Part shown: positions 48,209 through 57,037 of the stretch, in pieces
How the letters are laid out: each line of letters starts with the position of its first letter
Position numbering within the stretch: position 1 is the stretch's first letter
Assembly (NCBI RefSeq): GCF_026240945.1
Contig: NZ_JAPFPY010000017.1
Location: 1 to 64,000 of the forward strand
Reading direction: 5' to 3'
Source of the DNA: Mycolicibacterium sp. J2
GTDB lineage: Bacteria; Actinomycetota; Actinomycetes; Mycobacteriales; Mycobacteriaceae
DNA length: 64,000 nt
Notes under the pieces: model-generated
Seen by the model: the letters and a program-made list of their open reading frames with translations, nothing else
The model's database searches: none
What the model was told of the DNA's origin: nothing
Program-made: the position numbers and the translations under genes

Positions 48209-51031
48209 TCAGGCCTTCTTGACGGCCTTCTTCGCCGGCGCCTTCTTGGCCGCGGTCTTCTTGACGGCCTTTTTCGCAGGCGTTTTCTTGGCCGCTTTCT
48301 TCACCGGGCCGCGGGCCCGGCGATCCGCCAGCAGTTCCGACGCGCGCGCGTCGGTGATCGACAACACGTCATCACCCTTGCGCAGGCTGGCATTGGTCTC
48401 ACCGTCGGTGACGTACGGGCCGAACCGGCCGTCCTTGATCACCATCGGCTTCTCCGACACCGGATCCACCCCCAACTCACGCAGCGGCGGGGTGGCCGCG
48501 CCCTGGCGGCCGCGCCGCTTGGGCTCGGCGTAGATCTTCAGCGCCTCGTCCAGGGTGATGGTGAACATCTGCTCTTCGGTGGCCAGCGAACGAGAGTCGG
48601 TGCCGCGCTTGAGGTATGGGCCGTAACGGCCGTTCTGCGCGGTGATCTCCTCACCATTGGCCGGGTCGACGCCCACCACCCGCGGCAGCGACAACAGCTT
48701 GAGCGCGTCCTCCAGGGTGACGGTCTCCAAGTCCATCGAACGCAGCAGCGAACCGGTCCGCGGTTTGGGGCCGGTGGGCTTCTTGCCCTTCTTGGCACCC
48801 ACACCCGCATCCGGGTCTTCGGGCGGTTCGGGCAGCACCTCGGTGACATACGGCCCGAAACGGCCGTCCTTGGCCAGGATTTCGTGGCCCGTCTCCGGGT
48901 CTATACCCAGCGAGCGGCCCTCTTGCGGTGTGGCGAACAGCTTTTCGGCGAGCTCCAGGGTCAGCTCGTCCGGGGTCAGCTCGTCCTTGAGGTTGGCGCG
49001 CTGCGGCTTGAGCTCCCCGGGATTCTCCGGATCCTCGACCATCCGCTCCAGATACGGCCCGTTGCGGCCGACCCGGACGTTGATGGCGCGACCTTGGTCG
49101 TCATCAAAAAGCTTGATGGAGTTGACCTCTCGGGCATCGATGCCCTCCAGGTTGCCGCCCACCAGTTGTTTGAGGCCACCCGCACGGGCGATCGACCCGT
49201 CCACCCCGTGCTCGCCGCCGAAGTAGAAATTGGACAGCCAGTTGGTGCGCCGCTCGTTGCCCGAGGCGATCTCGTCGAGTTCGTCCTCCATGGCCGCGGT
49301 GAAGTCGTAGTCGACCAGTCGACCGAAATGCTGTTCCAGCAAGCCGATCACGGCGAACGCCACCCAGGACGGCACCAGGGCGCTGCCCTTCTTGTGCACG
49401 TAGCCGCGGTCCTGAATGGTCTTGATGATCGACGAGTACGTCGACGGCCGGCCGATGCCGAGGTCTTCCAGCGCCTTGATCAGCGAGGCCTCGGTGTAGC
49501 GGGCCGGCGGTGAGGTGGTGTGCCCGTCGGCGGTCAGCTCGGCGGCGTCCACGCGCTGCCCCTGGGTCAGGTTGGGCAGCCGGCTCTCGGCATCGTCGGC
49601 CTCGCCACCGGCCTGCTCGTCGAGGCTCTCGACATAGGCCTTGAGGAAGCCGGCAAAGGTGATGGTGCGGCCCGAGGCGTTGAACACCACCTGCTCGCCG
49701 GTACGAGCCTGACCCGAAATCCGCAACGACAGCGTCGTACCGCGGGCATCGGCCATCTGTGAGGCGACGGTGCGCTGCCAGATCAGCTCGTAGAGCCGGA
49801 ACTCGTCGGTGTCCAGTGCGCTGTGCAGCTGGCCGGGGGTCTGGAAGACATCACCGGCCGGCCGGATCGCCTCGTGCGCCTCCTGCGCGTTCTTGACCTT
49901 GCGCGTGTACTGCCGCGGCGAGGGGTGCACGTACTCCTCGCCGTACAGCTGACGGGCCTGGTTGCGCGCCGCGTTGATCGCCGACTCCGACAGCGTGGTC
50001 GAGTCGGTACGCATATAGGTGATGTAGCCGTTCTCGTACAGCCGCTGCGCGATGCTCATGGTGCGCTCCGAGGAGAACCGAAGCTTGCGGCCGGCCTCCT
50101 GCTGCAACGTCGAGGTCATGAACGGCGCATAGGGCTTACGGGTGTACGGCTTCTGCTCCACCGAGGACACGGTGAGCTGCGCGCCGCGCAGGCCGGTGGC
50201 GAGCGCACCCGCGGCCGCCTCGTCGAGCACGAGTACCTCGTCGGGCTTGCGGACCGCGCCGAGCGAGTCGAAATCCCGGCCGGCGGCCACGCGCCGGCCG
50301 TCGACGGTGTTCAACTTGGCGGTGAACCGCGGCGGCGACGCCTGCGGATCCGACACGCTGGCATCCAGCTCGGCGGTGACATCCCAGTAGCCGGCGCTGC
50401 GGAACGCCATGCGCTCGCGCTCACGCTGCACGATGATCCGGGTCGCCACCGACTGCACCCGGCCCGCGGACAGTTTGGGCGCCACCTTCTTCCACAGCAC
50501 CGGGGACACCTCGTAGCCGTAGAGGCGGTCCAGGATGCGGCGGGTCTCCTGCGCGTCGACCAGGTCGATGTCCAGGTCGCGCGGGTTCTCGGCGGCGGCG
50601 CGGATGGCCGGTTCGGTGATCTCGTGGAACACCATCCGCTTGACCGGGACGCGTGGCTTCAGCGTCTCCAGCAGATGCCAGGCGATGGCTTCACCCTCGC
50701 GGTCACCGTCGGTGGCGAGATAGAGCTCGTCGACACCCTTGAGCAGATCCTTCAGCTCGGCGACGGTGGCCTTCTTGTCGGGGCTGACGATGTAGAGCGG
50801 CTCGAAGTTATCGTCGACGTTGACCCCGAGCCGGGCCCACGGCTCCGATTTGTACTTGGTCGGGACGTCGGCGGCGTTGCGCGGCAGGTCGCGGATGTGC
50901 CCCCGGGACGACTCCACGACATAGTTGGAGCCCAGGTAGCCGGCGATTTTGCGCGCCTTGGTCGGCGACTCGACTATGACGAGCCGCCGAACGGTACCGG
51001 CGCCTCCCCGGCTCCGGTCGTCGTCAGCCAC
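48209..51031 (-). CDS. topA: DNA topoisomerase I
   Basis: A 940-aa type IA topoisomerase that relaxes negative supercoils. The toprim domain contains LVIVESPTKARKIAGYL and LATDGDREGEAIAWHLLE. The catalytic tyrosine is Tyr339 in ITYMRTDST. Repeated C-terminal domains with the FGPY(V/L) pattern follow (for example DGRFGPYVTEVL and NGRYGPYLKRG), as in mycobacteria, without zinc fingers. The tail is a lysine-rich (K-A/P-A-K-K)n stretch that binds DNA. ATG 51031 is the start. Confidence 0.97.
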   Translation of the reverse strand: MADDDRSRGGAGTVRRLVIVESPTKARKIAGYLGSNYVVESSRGHIRDLPRNAADVPTKYKSEPWARLGVNVDDNFEPLYIVSPDKKATVAELKDLLKGVDELYLATDGDREGEAIAWHLLETLKPRVPVKRMVFHEITEPAIRAAAENPRDLDIDLVDAQETRRILDRLYGYEVSPVLWKKVAPKLSAGRVQSVATRIIVQRERERMAFRSAGYWDVTAELDASVSDPQASPPRFTAKLNTVDGRRVAAGRDFDSLGAVRKPDEVLVLDEAAAGALATGLRGAQLTVSSVEQKPYTRKPYAPFMTSTLQQEAGRKLRFSSERTMSIAQRLYENGYITYMRTDSTTLSESAINAARNQARQLYGEEYVHPSPRQYTRKVKNAQEAHEAIRPAGDVFQTPGQLHSALDTDEFRLYELIWQRTVASQMADARGTTLSLRISGQARTGEQVVFNASGRTITFAGFLKAYVESLDEQAGGEADDAESRLPNLTQGQRVDAAELTADGHTTSPPARYTEASLIKALEDLGIGRPSTYSSIIKTIQDRGYVHKKGSALVPSWVAFAVIGLLEQHFGRLVDYDFTAAMEDELDEIASGNERRTNWLSNFYFGGEHGVDGSIARAGGLKQLVGGNLEGIDAREVNSIKLFDDDQGRAINVRVGRNGPYLERMVEDPENPGELKPQRANLKDELTPDELTLELAEKLFATPQEGRSLGIDPETGHEILAKDGRFGPYVTEVLPEPPEDPDAGVGAKKGKKPTGPKPRTGSLLRSMDLETVTLEDALKLLSLPRVVGVDPANGEEITAQNGRYGPYLKRGTDSRSLATEEQMFTITLDEALKIYAEPKRRGRQGAATPPLRELGVDPVSEKPMVIKDGRFGPYVTDGETNASLRKGDDVLSITDARASELLADRRARGPVKKAAKKTPAKKAVKKTAAKKAPAKKAVKKA

Positions 51032-51059
51032 CTGCTCCTACACTCCACTTCTGCACTTC

Positions 51060-51088
51060 TATATGTAGTGCGTGCCGCCACTTGTCCA
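51060..51088 (-). promoter_or_regulatory. Possible topA promoter
   Basis: On the minus strand TGGACA (51088-51083) precedes TACATAT (51067-51061) at sub-optimal 15-17-bp spacing, ending about 29 bp before the topA start codon. This is a weak, hand-made match to a SigA-like promoter. Confidence 0.3.
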
Positions 51089-51157
51089 GCGCGTTGGCAA
51101 TTGACAATTTCGCACCCCGCGCTGATCAACGCAAACCGGCTCGCCCGCACGAGGCGC

Positions 51158-51742
51158 TCATATCCGCGGCCACTGGGCGAACGCATCGGTATCCCCCGGC
51201 GGTTCCCCGACCGTCTCTACCAGGCGTAACAGTCGCCGGCGGCCACTGATTCGCAGTGCCGGGCGCGAGCCGCGGGTGCCGATCAGGGTGGGCGCAATTC
51301 CCACCCGCATGAGCGCCGCCGCCAGCGCCGCGTGGGTGTCGGGCGCGTGCGGGTCCAGACCCAGCAGGTACCGGTCGGCCTCCGGGGTACCGTCGGCCAG
51401 CGTCCAGGCCCGCAGCTCGCGGGGGCCGGGCAACCAGTCCGGCGGCACCGTCTTGACCGCACCCCGGGTCCAGGCCCTGGCAATGCCGATCAACCGGTTG
51501 TCCATCCCGGTGCGGACCAGCGGGGTGTTCTCGTCGGTCCTGGCGATCTCTGGCGTCAACCCGGCGTCGGTGATGATCTCGGCCAGTCCTTCGGCGCGCC
51601 AGAGCCGGTCGACGACCACCGAAAGCCGTGCCTCCTGGCCGGAGATCACCACCTGGCCGGACGCCGCCAGAATCCCCGTCAAGTCGGCTACCTGGGGAGG
51701 TATCGACTCAGCCGAGAAGAACGACAGCTGGCTCACCCGCAC
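51158..51742 (-). CDS. Conserved hypothetical protein (Rv3647c type)
   Basis: A 194-aa protein found between topA and cspA in mycobacteria. No catalytic motif or membrane span is visible. A hydrophobic first third (LTGILAASGQVVISGQEARL) and an arginine-rich C-terminal part (LRISGRRRLLRLVETVG) are noticeable, the latter possibly contacting nucleic acid. The function is unknown. GTG 51742 gives MRVSQLSFFSAESIPP at the N-terminus, matching the conserved start; GTG 51736 is possible. The 30-bp repeat array begins 9 bp upstream of its start codon, so the array must lie within or next to its promoter. Confidence 0.8.
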   Translation of the reverse strand: MRVSQLSFFSAESIPPQVADLTGILAASGQVVISGQEARLSVVVDRLWRAEGLAEIITDAGLTPEIARTDENTPLVRTGMDNRLIGIARAWTRGAVKTVPPDWLPGPRELRAWTLADGTPEADRYLLGLDPHAPDTHAALAAALMRVGIAPTLIGTRGSRPALRISGRRRLLRLVETVGEPPGDTDAFAQWPRI

Positions 51743-51750
51743 GACACTAT

Positions 51751-51840
51751 CCGGGGCGAGCGCAGCGACGGGGAATTGACGCGGGGCGAGCGCAGCGACG
51801 GGGAATTGACGCGTGGCGAGCGCAGCGACGGGAGATGGGC
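51751..51840 (+). repeat. Three tandem 30-bp repeats upstream of the Rv3647c homologue
   Basis: Copies begin at 51751, 51781 and 51811 with core GGCGAGCGCAGCGACGGG; the third copy has diverged at its 3' end. They belong to the same family as the four-copy array at 41136-41255 (one A/C difference in the core) and lie in the same orientation on the plus strand. Here they are non-coding, between the Rv3647c-type start and the cspA terminator. Confidence 0.93.
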
Positions 51841-51853
51841 CACCCTAAACGAA

Positions 51854-51880
51854 AACGCCCCCGGCATGGCCGGGGGTGTT
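51854..51880 (-). terminator. Rho-independent terminator of cspA
   Basis: A 12-bp stem (AACGCCCCCGGC/GCCGGGGGTGTT, one G-U pair) with a 3-nt loop lies 18 bp after the cspA stop. On the minus strand it is followed by TTTTCGTTTA, a short U-rich run. Good intrinsic terminators are uncommon in mycobacteria, so this fits an abundantly transcribed short RNA. Confidence 0.85.
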
Positions 51881-51897
51881 TCCTCAGATCGACTGGA

Positions 51898-52101
51898 TCA
51901 GACGGCGCGAACGCCGGTGGCCTGCGGACCCTTGGGGCTCTGGCCGACCTCGAACTCAACCTTCTGGTTCTCCTCCAGGGTCCGGAAGCCCGACCCCTGG
52001 ATCTCCGTGTAGTGGACAAACACGTCAGCGGAGCCGTCCTCGGGGGCGATGAAACCGAAGCCCTTCTCCGCGTTGAACCACTTCACAGTTCCCTGTGGCA
52101 T
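51898..52101 (-). CDS. cspA: Cold-shock protein CspA
   Basis: A 67-aa single cold-shock domain that binds single-stranded RNA or DNA and acts as an RNA chaperone. RNP1 is KGFGFIAPE and RNP2 is VFVHYTEI. Length and sequence match mycobacterial CspA (Rv3648c). The start ATG 52101 follows GAAGGAA by about 11 bp. The gene has its own terminator (51854-51880) and a long upstream region with a strong hairpin (52215-52251), consistent with post-transcriptional control of a monocistronic message. Confidence 0.97.
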   Translation of the reverse strand: MPQGTVKWFNAEKGFGFIAPEDGSADVFVHYTEIQGSGFRTLEENQKVEFEVGQSPKGPQATGVRAV

Positions 52102-52419
52102 TTTCCGTACATTCCTTCTCTTACCGGGTGCGGTTCACCGACTTCCGGTGTACCGGGCCCGTTCCGACCGCCAATCCTTCGTGGAGTCGTCGGAACTAGC
52201 CCCGACCTACAACCCTCGCAGGAACCGCGATCGCAACGACGATCCTGCGAGTGCTAGTACACGAACACAGAAGCTGCGACCGCGATAAGTCAATCATGTT
52301 CGAGCCGTCTGCGACAGTCTCGGCACGCGTCAGTAGTTAACAATTCACCTGGGGACACAATCCGGGAAACACCGGCGAAATTTGCAGCGATCCTCCGGGC
52401 ATGTGAGAGGGGAAGTCAG
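52102..52419. promoter_or_regulatory. 318-bp divergent region between cspA and the helicase gene
   Basis: This gap should contain the cspA 5' untranslated region and both promoters. The one clear structure is the hairpin at 52215-52251. The part nearest the helicase gene (52320-52360) is relatively AT-rich (AGTAGTTAACAATTCACC), the likely promoter zone. No open frame here looks coding. Confidence 0.5.
52215..52251 (-). promoter_or_regulatory. 9-bp perfect inverted repeat in the cspA upstream region
   Basis: CTCGCAGGA (52215-52223) and TCCTGCGAG (52243-52251) pair perfectly around a 19-nt loop, 114 bp before the cspA ATG. If transcribed, it would form a stable hairpin in the cspA leader, a place where cold-shock genes commonly carry structured control elements. 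Confidence 0.5.
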
Positions 52420-54774
52420 GTGGGCGGTTCGGCGGCCGAATCAGGGTCGCAATTCGGGCGCGACCTGCTGGCCAGGGCGCTCGACGGCACGGCGGCCGAC
52501 GAGCATCCGTTACGCCACGTCACCGACCTGCCGCCGCGCCGGGCGCAGATCCGTCCGTGGCCGCAGTGGGCACCCGCCGACGTGGTCACGGCGTACGCCG
52601 ATCGGGGCGTGACCGGCCTGTGGTCGCATCAACTAGCCGCCGCCGAGCTGGCCCACGCGGGCCGGCATGTGGTGCTGTCGACGGGGACGGCGTCGGGCAA
52701 GTCGTTGGGCTACCAGCTGCCTATCCTCACGGCGATGTCGGCCGACCCGCGGGCCAGGGCGCTGTATCTCTCCCCGACCAAGGCGCTGGGCCACGATCAG
52801 CTGCGCACCGCCCAGTCCCTCACCGGCGAGATCGGCGCCCTGCGCGACGTCGCGCCCAGCGCCTACGACGGCGACGCCACCACCGAGATGCGCCGTTTCG
52901 CGCGGGAACGGTCCCGGTGGATCTTCTCCAATCCCGACATGATCCACCTGTCGATGCTGCGCAACCATGCCCGATGGGCGGTGTTCCTGCGCAACCTCAG
53001 ATACATCGTGGTAGACGAGTGTCACTACTACCGGGGCATCTTCGGGTCGAACGTGGCGATGGTGCTTCGTCGCCTGCTGCGGTTGTGCGAGCGGTATTCA
53101 GGCAACCCGACCGTCGTCTTCGCCAGTGCCACAACGGCTTCGCCCGCCGAGACCGCGGCCGAGCTGATCGGCCAGACCGTCGTCGCGGTGACCGACGACG
53201 GCTCGCCGCAGGGCGGGCGCACGGTCGCGTTGTGGGAGCCGGCCTTGCTCGACGACCTCACCGGCGAGAACGGCGCCCCGGTCCGGAGGTCCGCCGGCGC
53301 CGAGGCGGCCCGGGTGATGGCCGACCTGATGGCCGAAGGTGCCCGCACACTGACGTTCGTGCGGTCCCGGCGCGGTGCCGAGTTGACCGCCCTCAGTGCG
53401 CGGGCCCGGCTGGAGGAGATCGCGCCGCACATCGCCGACCAGGTGGCGTCGTATCGGGCCGGGTACCTCGCCGAGGACCGCCGCGAACTGGAACGGGCCT
53501 TGGCCGACGGTGACCTGCGCGGCCTGGCCACGACGAATGCGCTGGAACTCGGTGTCGACATCGCCGGGCTGGACGCCGTGCTGCTGGCCGGGTTCCCTGG
53601 CACCGTCGCCTCGTTCTGGCAACAGGCCGGGCGGTCGGGCCGGCGCGGGCAGAGCGCCCTGATCGTGCTGATCGCCCGCGACGACCCGCTGGACACCTAC
53701 CTGGTGCACCATCCGGCGGCCCTGCTGGACAAGCCGATCGAGCGGGTGGTGATCGACCCGGCCAACCCGCATGTGCTTGGTCCGCAACTGCTGTGCGCTG
53801 CCACCGAGCTGCCCCTGACTGACGCCGAGGTGCGTACCTGGGGGGCCGAGGCGGTGGCCGGCGAACTGGTCGACGACGGATTGCTGCGGCACCGACCGGG
53901 CGGCTACTTCCCCACGCCCGGTGTGGATCCGCACCATGCCGTGGACATCCGGGGATCCTCGGGCGGGCAGATCGCGATCCTGGAGGACGGCACCGGACGC
54001 ATGCTGGGCACCACCGGCACCGGCCAGGCCCCGGCCGCGATCCACCCCGGCGCGGTGTATCTGCACCAGGGTGAGACCTACCTGGTGGATTCGCTGGATT
54101 TCGAGGAAGGTATCGCCTTCGTCCACGCCGAAGACCCCGGATACACCACCTCTGCCCGCGAGATCACCGATATCAGTGTGTCCGGTCCGGGGGAACGAAA
54201 AACGTTCGGCGATATCACCATCGGCCTGGTGCCGGTGTCGGTGACGAACACGGTGACCGGCTATCTGCGACGCCGGGTGGACGGTGAGGTCATCGATTTC
54301 GTCGAGCTGGACATGCCGTCGCGGACGCTGGACACCGTGGCGGCGATGTGCACGCTTACACCGGAGCTGTTGGCGGACAACGGTATCGACATGTTGCGGG
54401 TGCCCGGGTCGCTGCATGCCGCCGAACACGCGGCGATCGGCCTGCTGCCACTGGTGGCCAGCTGCGACCGGGGCGATATCGGCGGGGTGTCGACGGCGGT
54501 GGGCCCCGGCCCTGGAGACCTGACCGGGTTGCCGACCATCTTCGTCTACGACGGCTACCCAGGTGGGGCAGGTTTCGCCGACCGCGGATTCCGTAGGTTC
54601 AGCACCTGGTGGGGCGCCACGGCGGACGCCATCGAGGCGTGCGAATGCCCGTCGGGCTGTCCGTCATGTGTGCAATCGCCCAAGTGCGGCAACGGAAATG
54701 ACCCGCTGGACAAGGCCGGGGCGATTGCGGTGCTGCGCTTGGTGCTCGGCGTGCTCGCGCGCCACGAGCAGTGA
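52420..54774 (+). CDS. sftH: SftH/Hrq1/MrfA-type superfamily 2 DNA helicase
   Basis: A 784-aa 3'-to-5' DNA-dependent ATPase. Walker A is STGTASGKS with Lys94, Walker B is VVDECHYY with Asp199, motif III is FASATT, and motif VI is FWQQAGRSGRRGQ. The C-terminal MZB/DUF1998-type region ends with a four-cysteine cluster CECPSGCPSC...C, the hallmark of the Hrq1/MrfA/SftH group linked to interstrand-crosslink or mitomycin repair. M. smegmatis SftH is the characterised relative (known from the literature). GTG 52420 follows GAGGGGAAG. It is divergent from cspA. Confidence 0.92.
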   Translation: MGGSAAESGSQFGRDLLARALDGTAADEHPLRHVTDLPPRRAQIRPWPQWAPADVVTAYADRGVTGLWSHQLAAAELAHAGRHVVLSTGTASGKSLGYQLPILTAMSADPRARALYLSPTKALGHDQLRTAQSLTGEIGALRDVAPSAYDGDATTEMRRFARERSRWIFSNPDMIHLSMLRNHARWAVFLRNLRYIVVDECHYYRGIFGSNVAMVLRRLLRLCERYSGNPTVVFASATTASPAETAAELIGQTVVAVTDDGSPQGGRTVALWEPALLDDLTGENGAPVRRSAGAEAARVMADLMAEGARTLTFVRSRRGAELTALSARARLEEIAPHIADQVASYRAGYLAEDRRELERALADGDLRGLATTNALELGVDIAGLDAVLLAGFPGTVASFWQQAGRSGRRGQSALIVLIARDDPLDTYLVHHPAALLDKPIERVVIDPANPHVLGPQLLCAATELPLTDAEVRTWGAEAVAGELVDDGLLRHRPGGYFPTPGVDPHHAVDIRGSSGGQIAILEDGTGRMLGTTGTGQAPAAIHPGAVYLHQGETYLVDSLDFEEGIAFVHAEDPGYTTSAREITDISVSGPGERKTFGDITIGLVPVSVTNTVTGYLRRRVDGEVIDFVELDMPSRTLDTVAAMCTLTPELLADNGIDMLRVPGSLHAAEHAAIGLLPLVASCDRGDIGGVSTAVGPGPGDLTGLPTIFVYDGYPGGAGFADRGFRRFSTWWGATADAIEACECPSGCPSCVQSPKCGNGNDPLDKAGAIAVLRLVLGVLARHEQ

Positions 54775-55058
54775 CGACTCACCCCTCGGCAATCGCTCAC
54801 TACCCCCCGACGTAGCACTGTGGCACGCCGAGCACCGCGACATTGCGACAAACGGTCGGACAACGCGATCCGTTTTCAACCCCGGATCAAACCGGGCGCG
54901 GACGTAAAGTACCCCGCGACCTGGGCAGACGCAACCCATCCGGAGTGCAGCGACCGCAACGCGTAATCGTTTTGGGGGCTCCGATCAGCATATTCCGACG
55001 GAATCCGCAGCTGCCGCAAACTTCGGGCGGGCCCAGGGTTGCCAGCTAAACTGCCCTC

Positions 55059-56165
55059 ATGGACCACGACTGGCTGCTCGTGGAAACGCTCGGGGACGAG
55101 CCGGCCGTGGTGGCCCAGGGATCACGCACCAAGAACCTCGTTCCGATCACCACCTTTCTCCGACGGAATCCGCACCTGATGGCGATCCAGTCGGCGATCG
55201 GCGAGACCGTGCGTGGCGGCCAACCGTTGACCAGCATCACCTCCAAGCACGACAGGGTGATCCGCACCGACGTGGTGCGGATGTCCGACGGGGTGATCCA
55301 CGGCGTGCAGCTGTGGATCGGGCCGCCGGACATCGAAGCGCCGCAACGCCCGGTGATCGGCCCGCTGAAATGGGACCTGGAGTCCGGCGTGGCCACCGAC
55401 ACCCCGGAAGCGCTGGCCAACAGTGGCCGCGACCCGTCCCGCGAGGCCACCCACGGGCGAACATTTGCCGAGGACCTGCCCGCGCAGACCCTGAACCCGG
55501 ACGAATCCAAGGTGCTGTCCATGGTGATCCGGGCCAAACCGGGCAATGTGCTGTGCAGTACCTGGAACGTCACCGACTTTCGCGGTCAACCGATCGCGGT
55601 CGGCTTCGTGGCTCGCGCCGGCCTGGAGGTGCAAGACGACGGCTCCGAGCGGCTGATCTGCCGGTCGATGAACTGGCGTGCCGAACGTGCCGAGCCGTCG
55701 TCACGACCCGACGACCTGGCGCAGCGCATCCTGCACGGGCTGGCCACGCCCGGCGTGCATCGCGCCCTGGTCGACATCAACAGCTGGCGGTTGTTGAAGT
55801 GGCTCGACGATCCGTGCCCGTTCTACGACTGGCGGGCCGGTGACCGCGACATCCCGATGCTCGATCCGGCCGATGAACATCACGTCCTTTCCATGGCACG
55901 GGAATTCGCGGTCGGCCCGACCACCCGGGTGCTGGGCTTGCGGGCGCACGGCGGTGGCTACACCCCCATCCACGTGACGGTCACCCGGGTCGAGCTGGAC
56001 GAGAACACCGTCGCCGCCCTGCTCTCGGTGCGGCTGCCGACCGACGAGGAACTCGCGGCCGCCGTACAGGGCGCCGTGGTGGCCGAAGACCCAGACCAGG
56101 AGAACACCAGGCCGACCCTGAAATCGATTCTGCGGCTGGGTAAATCGGAGGACGAAGCGGAGTGA
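55059..56165 (+). CDS. Triple sensor-domain protein, Rv3651 type
   Basis: A 368-aa soluble protein equivalent to Rv3651, whose structure shows three tandem sensor domains (PAS, GAF-like, PAS). Here the N-terminal domain begins WLLVETLGDEPAVVAQG. A middle domain covers about residues 120-240 (RDPSREATHGRTFAEDLPAQ onward) and the third begins near HRALVDINSWRLLKWLDDP. No output domain is attached, so it probably senses a small molecule and signals by protein contact. The 3' end overlaps the antisense TadE/G-like gene by 208 bp because that gene lacks its usual early stop. Confidence 0.85.
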   Translation: MDHDWLLVETLGDEPAVVAQGSRTKNLVPITTFLRRNPHLMAIQSAIGETVRGGQPLTSITSKHDRVIRTDVVRMSDGVIHGVQLWIGPPDIEAPQRPVIGPLKWDLESGVATDTPEALANSGRDPSREATHGRTFAEDLPAQTLNPDESKVLSMVIRAKPGNVLCSTWNVTDFRGQPIAVGFVARAGLEVQDDGSERLICRSMNWRAERAEPSSRPDDLAQRILHGLATPGVHRALVDINSWRLLKWLDDPCPFYDWRAGDRDIPMLDPADEHHVLSMAREFAVGPTTRVLGLRAHGGGYTPIHVTVTRVELDENTVAALLSVRLPTDEELAAAVQGAVVAEDPDQENTRPTLKSILRLGKSEDEAE

Positions 56166-56461
56166 TCGGCCGGGCCGGCCCGGGCCAGCGCCCTGGCCCG
56201 CCACCGCCGCACCCCGGTGTCGGCGTCCACCGTCACCACCGCGTCCAGCCCGTCGATGACGCAATCGGCGACCACCGTTCTCATTGCGACGGCCACCGAG
56301 TGGGCTTGCGCACAGGCGAATTGGCGGCCGGCCGGGAGACCGAGGGCGGCAGCGTGGGCAGCCAGATCGGCCGCGGCCTGCGCGCGGTGCCTGGCGATGA
56401 CCGCCGCACCGAGCACCGCCAGCCCCGTGGTCACGGTGATCAACACACCCACCATGGCCAC
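55958..56461 (-). CDS. Rv3654c-type TadE/G-like pseudopilin with unusual 3' extension
   Basis: A small secreted Tad-locus protein. Its hydrophobic N-terminal helix (LITVTTGLAVLGAAVIARHR) and AAADLAAHAAALGLPAG match the Flp-assembly TadE/G-like family. No start codon precedes the DERGSATLIA segment in frame, so GTG 56461 or ATG 56455 must be used, losing part of the prepilin-like leader. An ATG overlapping the previous stop (56493) leads to a stop after eight codons. At the 3' end the frame runs on about 68 codons past the expected end, antisense to the Rv3651-type gene. The true C-terminus is uncertain. Confidence 0.55.
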   Translation of the reverse strand: MAMVGVLITVTTGLAVLGAAVIARHRAQAAADLAAHAAALGLPAGRQFACAQAHSVAVAMRTVVADCVIDGLDAVVTVDADTGVRRWRARALARAGPADHSASSSDLPSRRIDFRVGLVFSWSGSSATTAPCTAAASSSSVGSRTESRAATVFSSSSTRVTVTWMGV

Positions 56462-56489
56462 CGCGATCAGCGTGGCCGAGCCGCGCTCG

Positions 56490-56786
56490 TCATGGGCCGG
56501 GCTCGACCGCCGCGACGGCTTCGGCGACCAGCGTGATCCCGGGCAGCAAGGGCGCTTTCGCGCTGACCCGGGCGATGACGAAGCCACCGTCGCGGCGCAG
56601 CGCCAGCGCCGCACCCGGCGGCCCGACCCGTTCGGCCGCGGCGGTACCGTCGGCGCCCCGGGCGGCCAGCCGGGCGGCCTCCCGCGCCGCATCGACACAG
56701 CGCACCTGCATGCCGAGCGCGGTGAGCCCGGCCGCGCAGAACACCAGGACCGCCACCAGTGTGGCGACCGCGAAAGCCGCCTCCAC
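56490..56786 (-). CDS. TadE-like minor pseudopilin (Rv3655c type)
   Basis: A TadE-family protein. The prepilin-like hydrophobic segment TVEAAFAVATLVAVLVFCAA is followed by a cysteine and a short periplasmic domain with VDAAREAARLAARG, the TadE helix pattern. It would be cleaved by the Tad prepilin peptidase and assist Flp pilus assembly. The conserved leader GDAGAVTVEA has no in-frame ATG/GTG/TTG before it, so the first usable start is GTG 56786 inside the leader, giving 98 aa. Initiation at CTG in the Flp stop region is possible. It lies 23 bp after flp. Confidence 0.65.
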   Translation of the reverse strand: MEAAFAVATLVAVLVFCAAGLTALGMQVRCVDAAREAARLAARGADGTAAAERVGPPGAALALRRDGGFVIARVSAKAPLLPGITLVAEAVAAVEPGP

Positions 56787-56809
56787 GGTGACCGCACCCG
56801 CATCGCCGC

Positions 56810-57013
56810 TCAGACCTTGGTGTTCAGCGCGCGGGCGATGATGTTCGACAGTGCGGTGACGATGGAATCGCCGGTGACCACCGAGTACAGGATCGCACCG
56901 AACGCGGCGGCTGCGATGGTGCCTATCGCGTACTCGACCGTGGACATGCCGGACTCGTCGGTGGCGAGCACCACCAGTTTGGCCTGCACTGACCGAAATA
57001 TGCTGCCTAGCAT
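56810..57013 (-). CDS. flp: Flp pilin
   Basis: A 67-aa Flp/Fap-type major pilin (Rv3656c equivalent). The prepilin site is DESGMSTVEYAIGTIAAAAF: cleavage follows Gly, with Glu5 of the mature pilin in STVEY. The hydrophobic helix continues GAILYSVVTGDSIVTALSNI. Flp monomers form thin adhesive pili outside the cell. The ribosome site GAAGGGAGAAGCA precedes ATG 57013. The pilus genes downstream are present, but the ATPase gene tadA is interrupted, so assembly is probably lost. Confidence 0.92.
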   Translation of the reverse strand: MLGSIFRSVQAKLVVLATDESGMSTVEYAIGTIAAAAFGAILYSVVTGDSIVTALSNIIARALNTKV

Positions 57014-57037
57014 TGCTTCTCCCTTCGTTGGATGTGC

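Noticed and set aside
54775..55058. Small gene between the helicase and the triple-sensor gene (PE-type gene occurs here in M. tuberculosis)
   Set aside because: No frame shows a PE motif, a ribosome site or coding-like composition.
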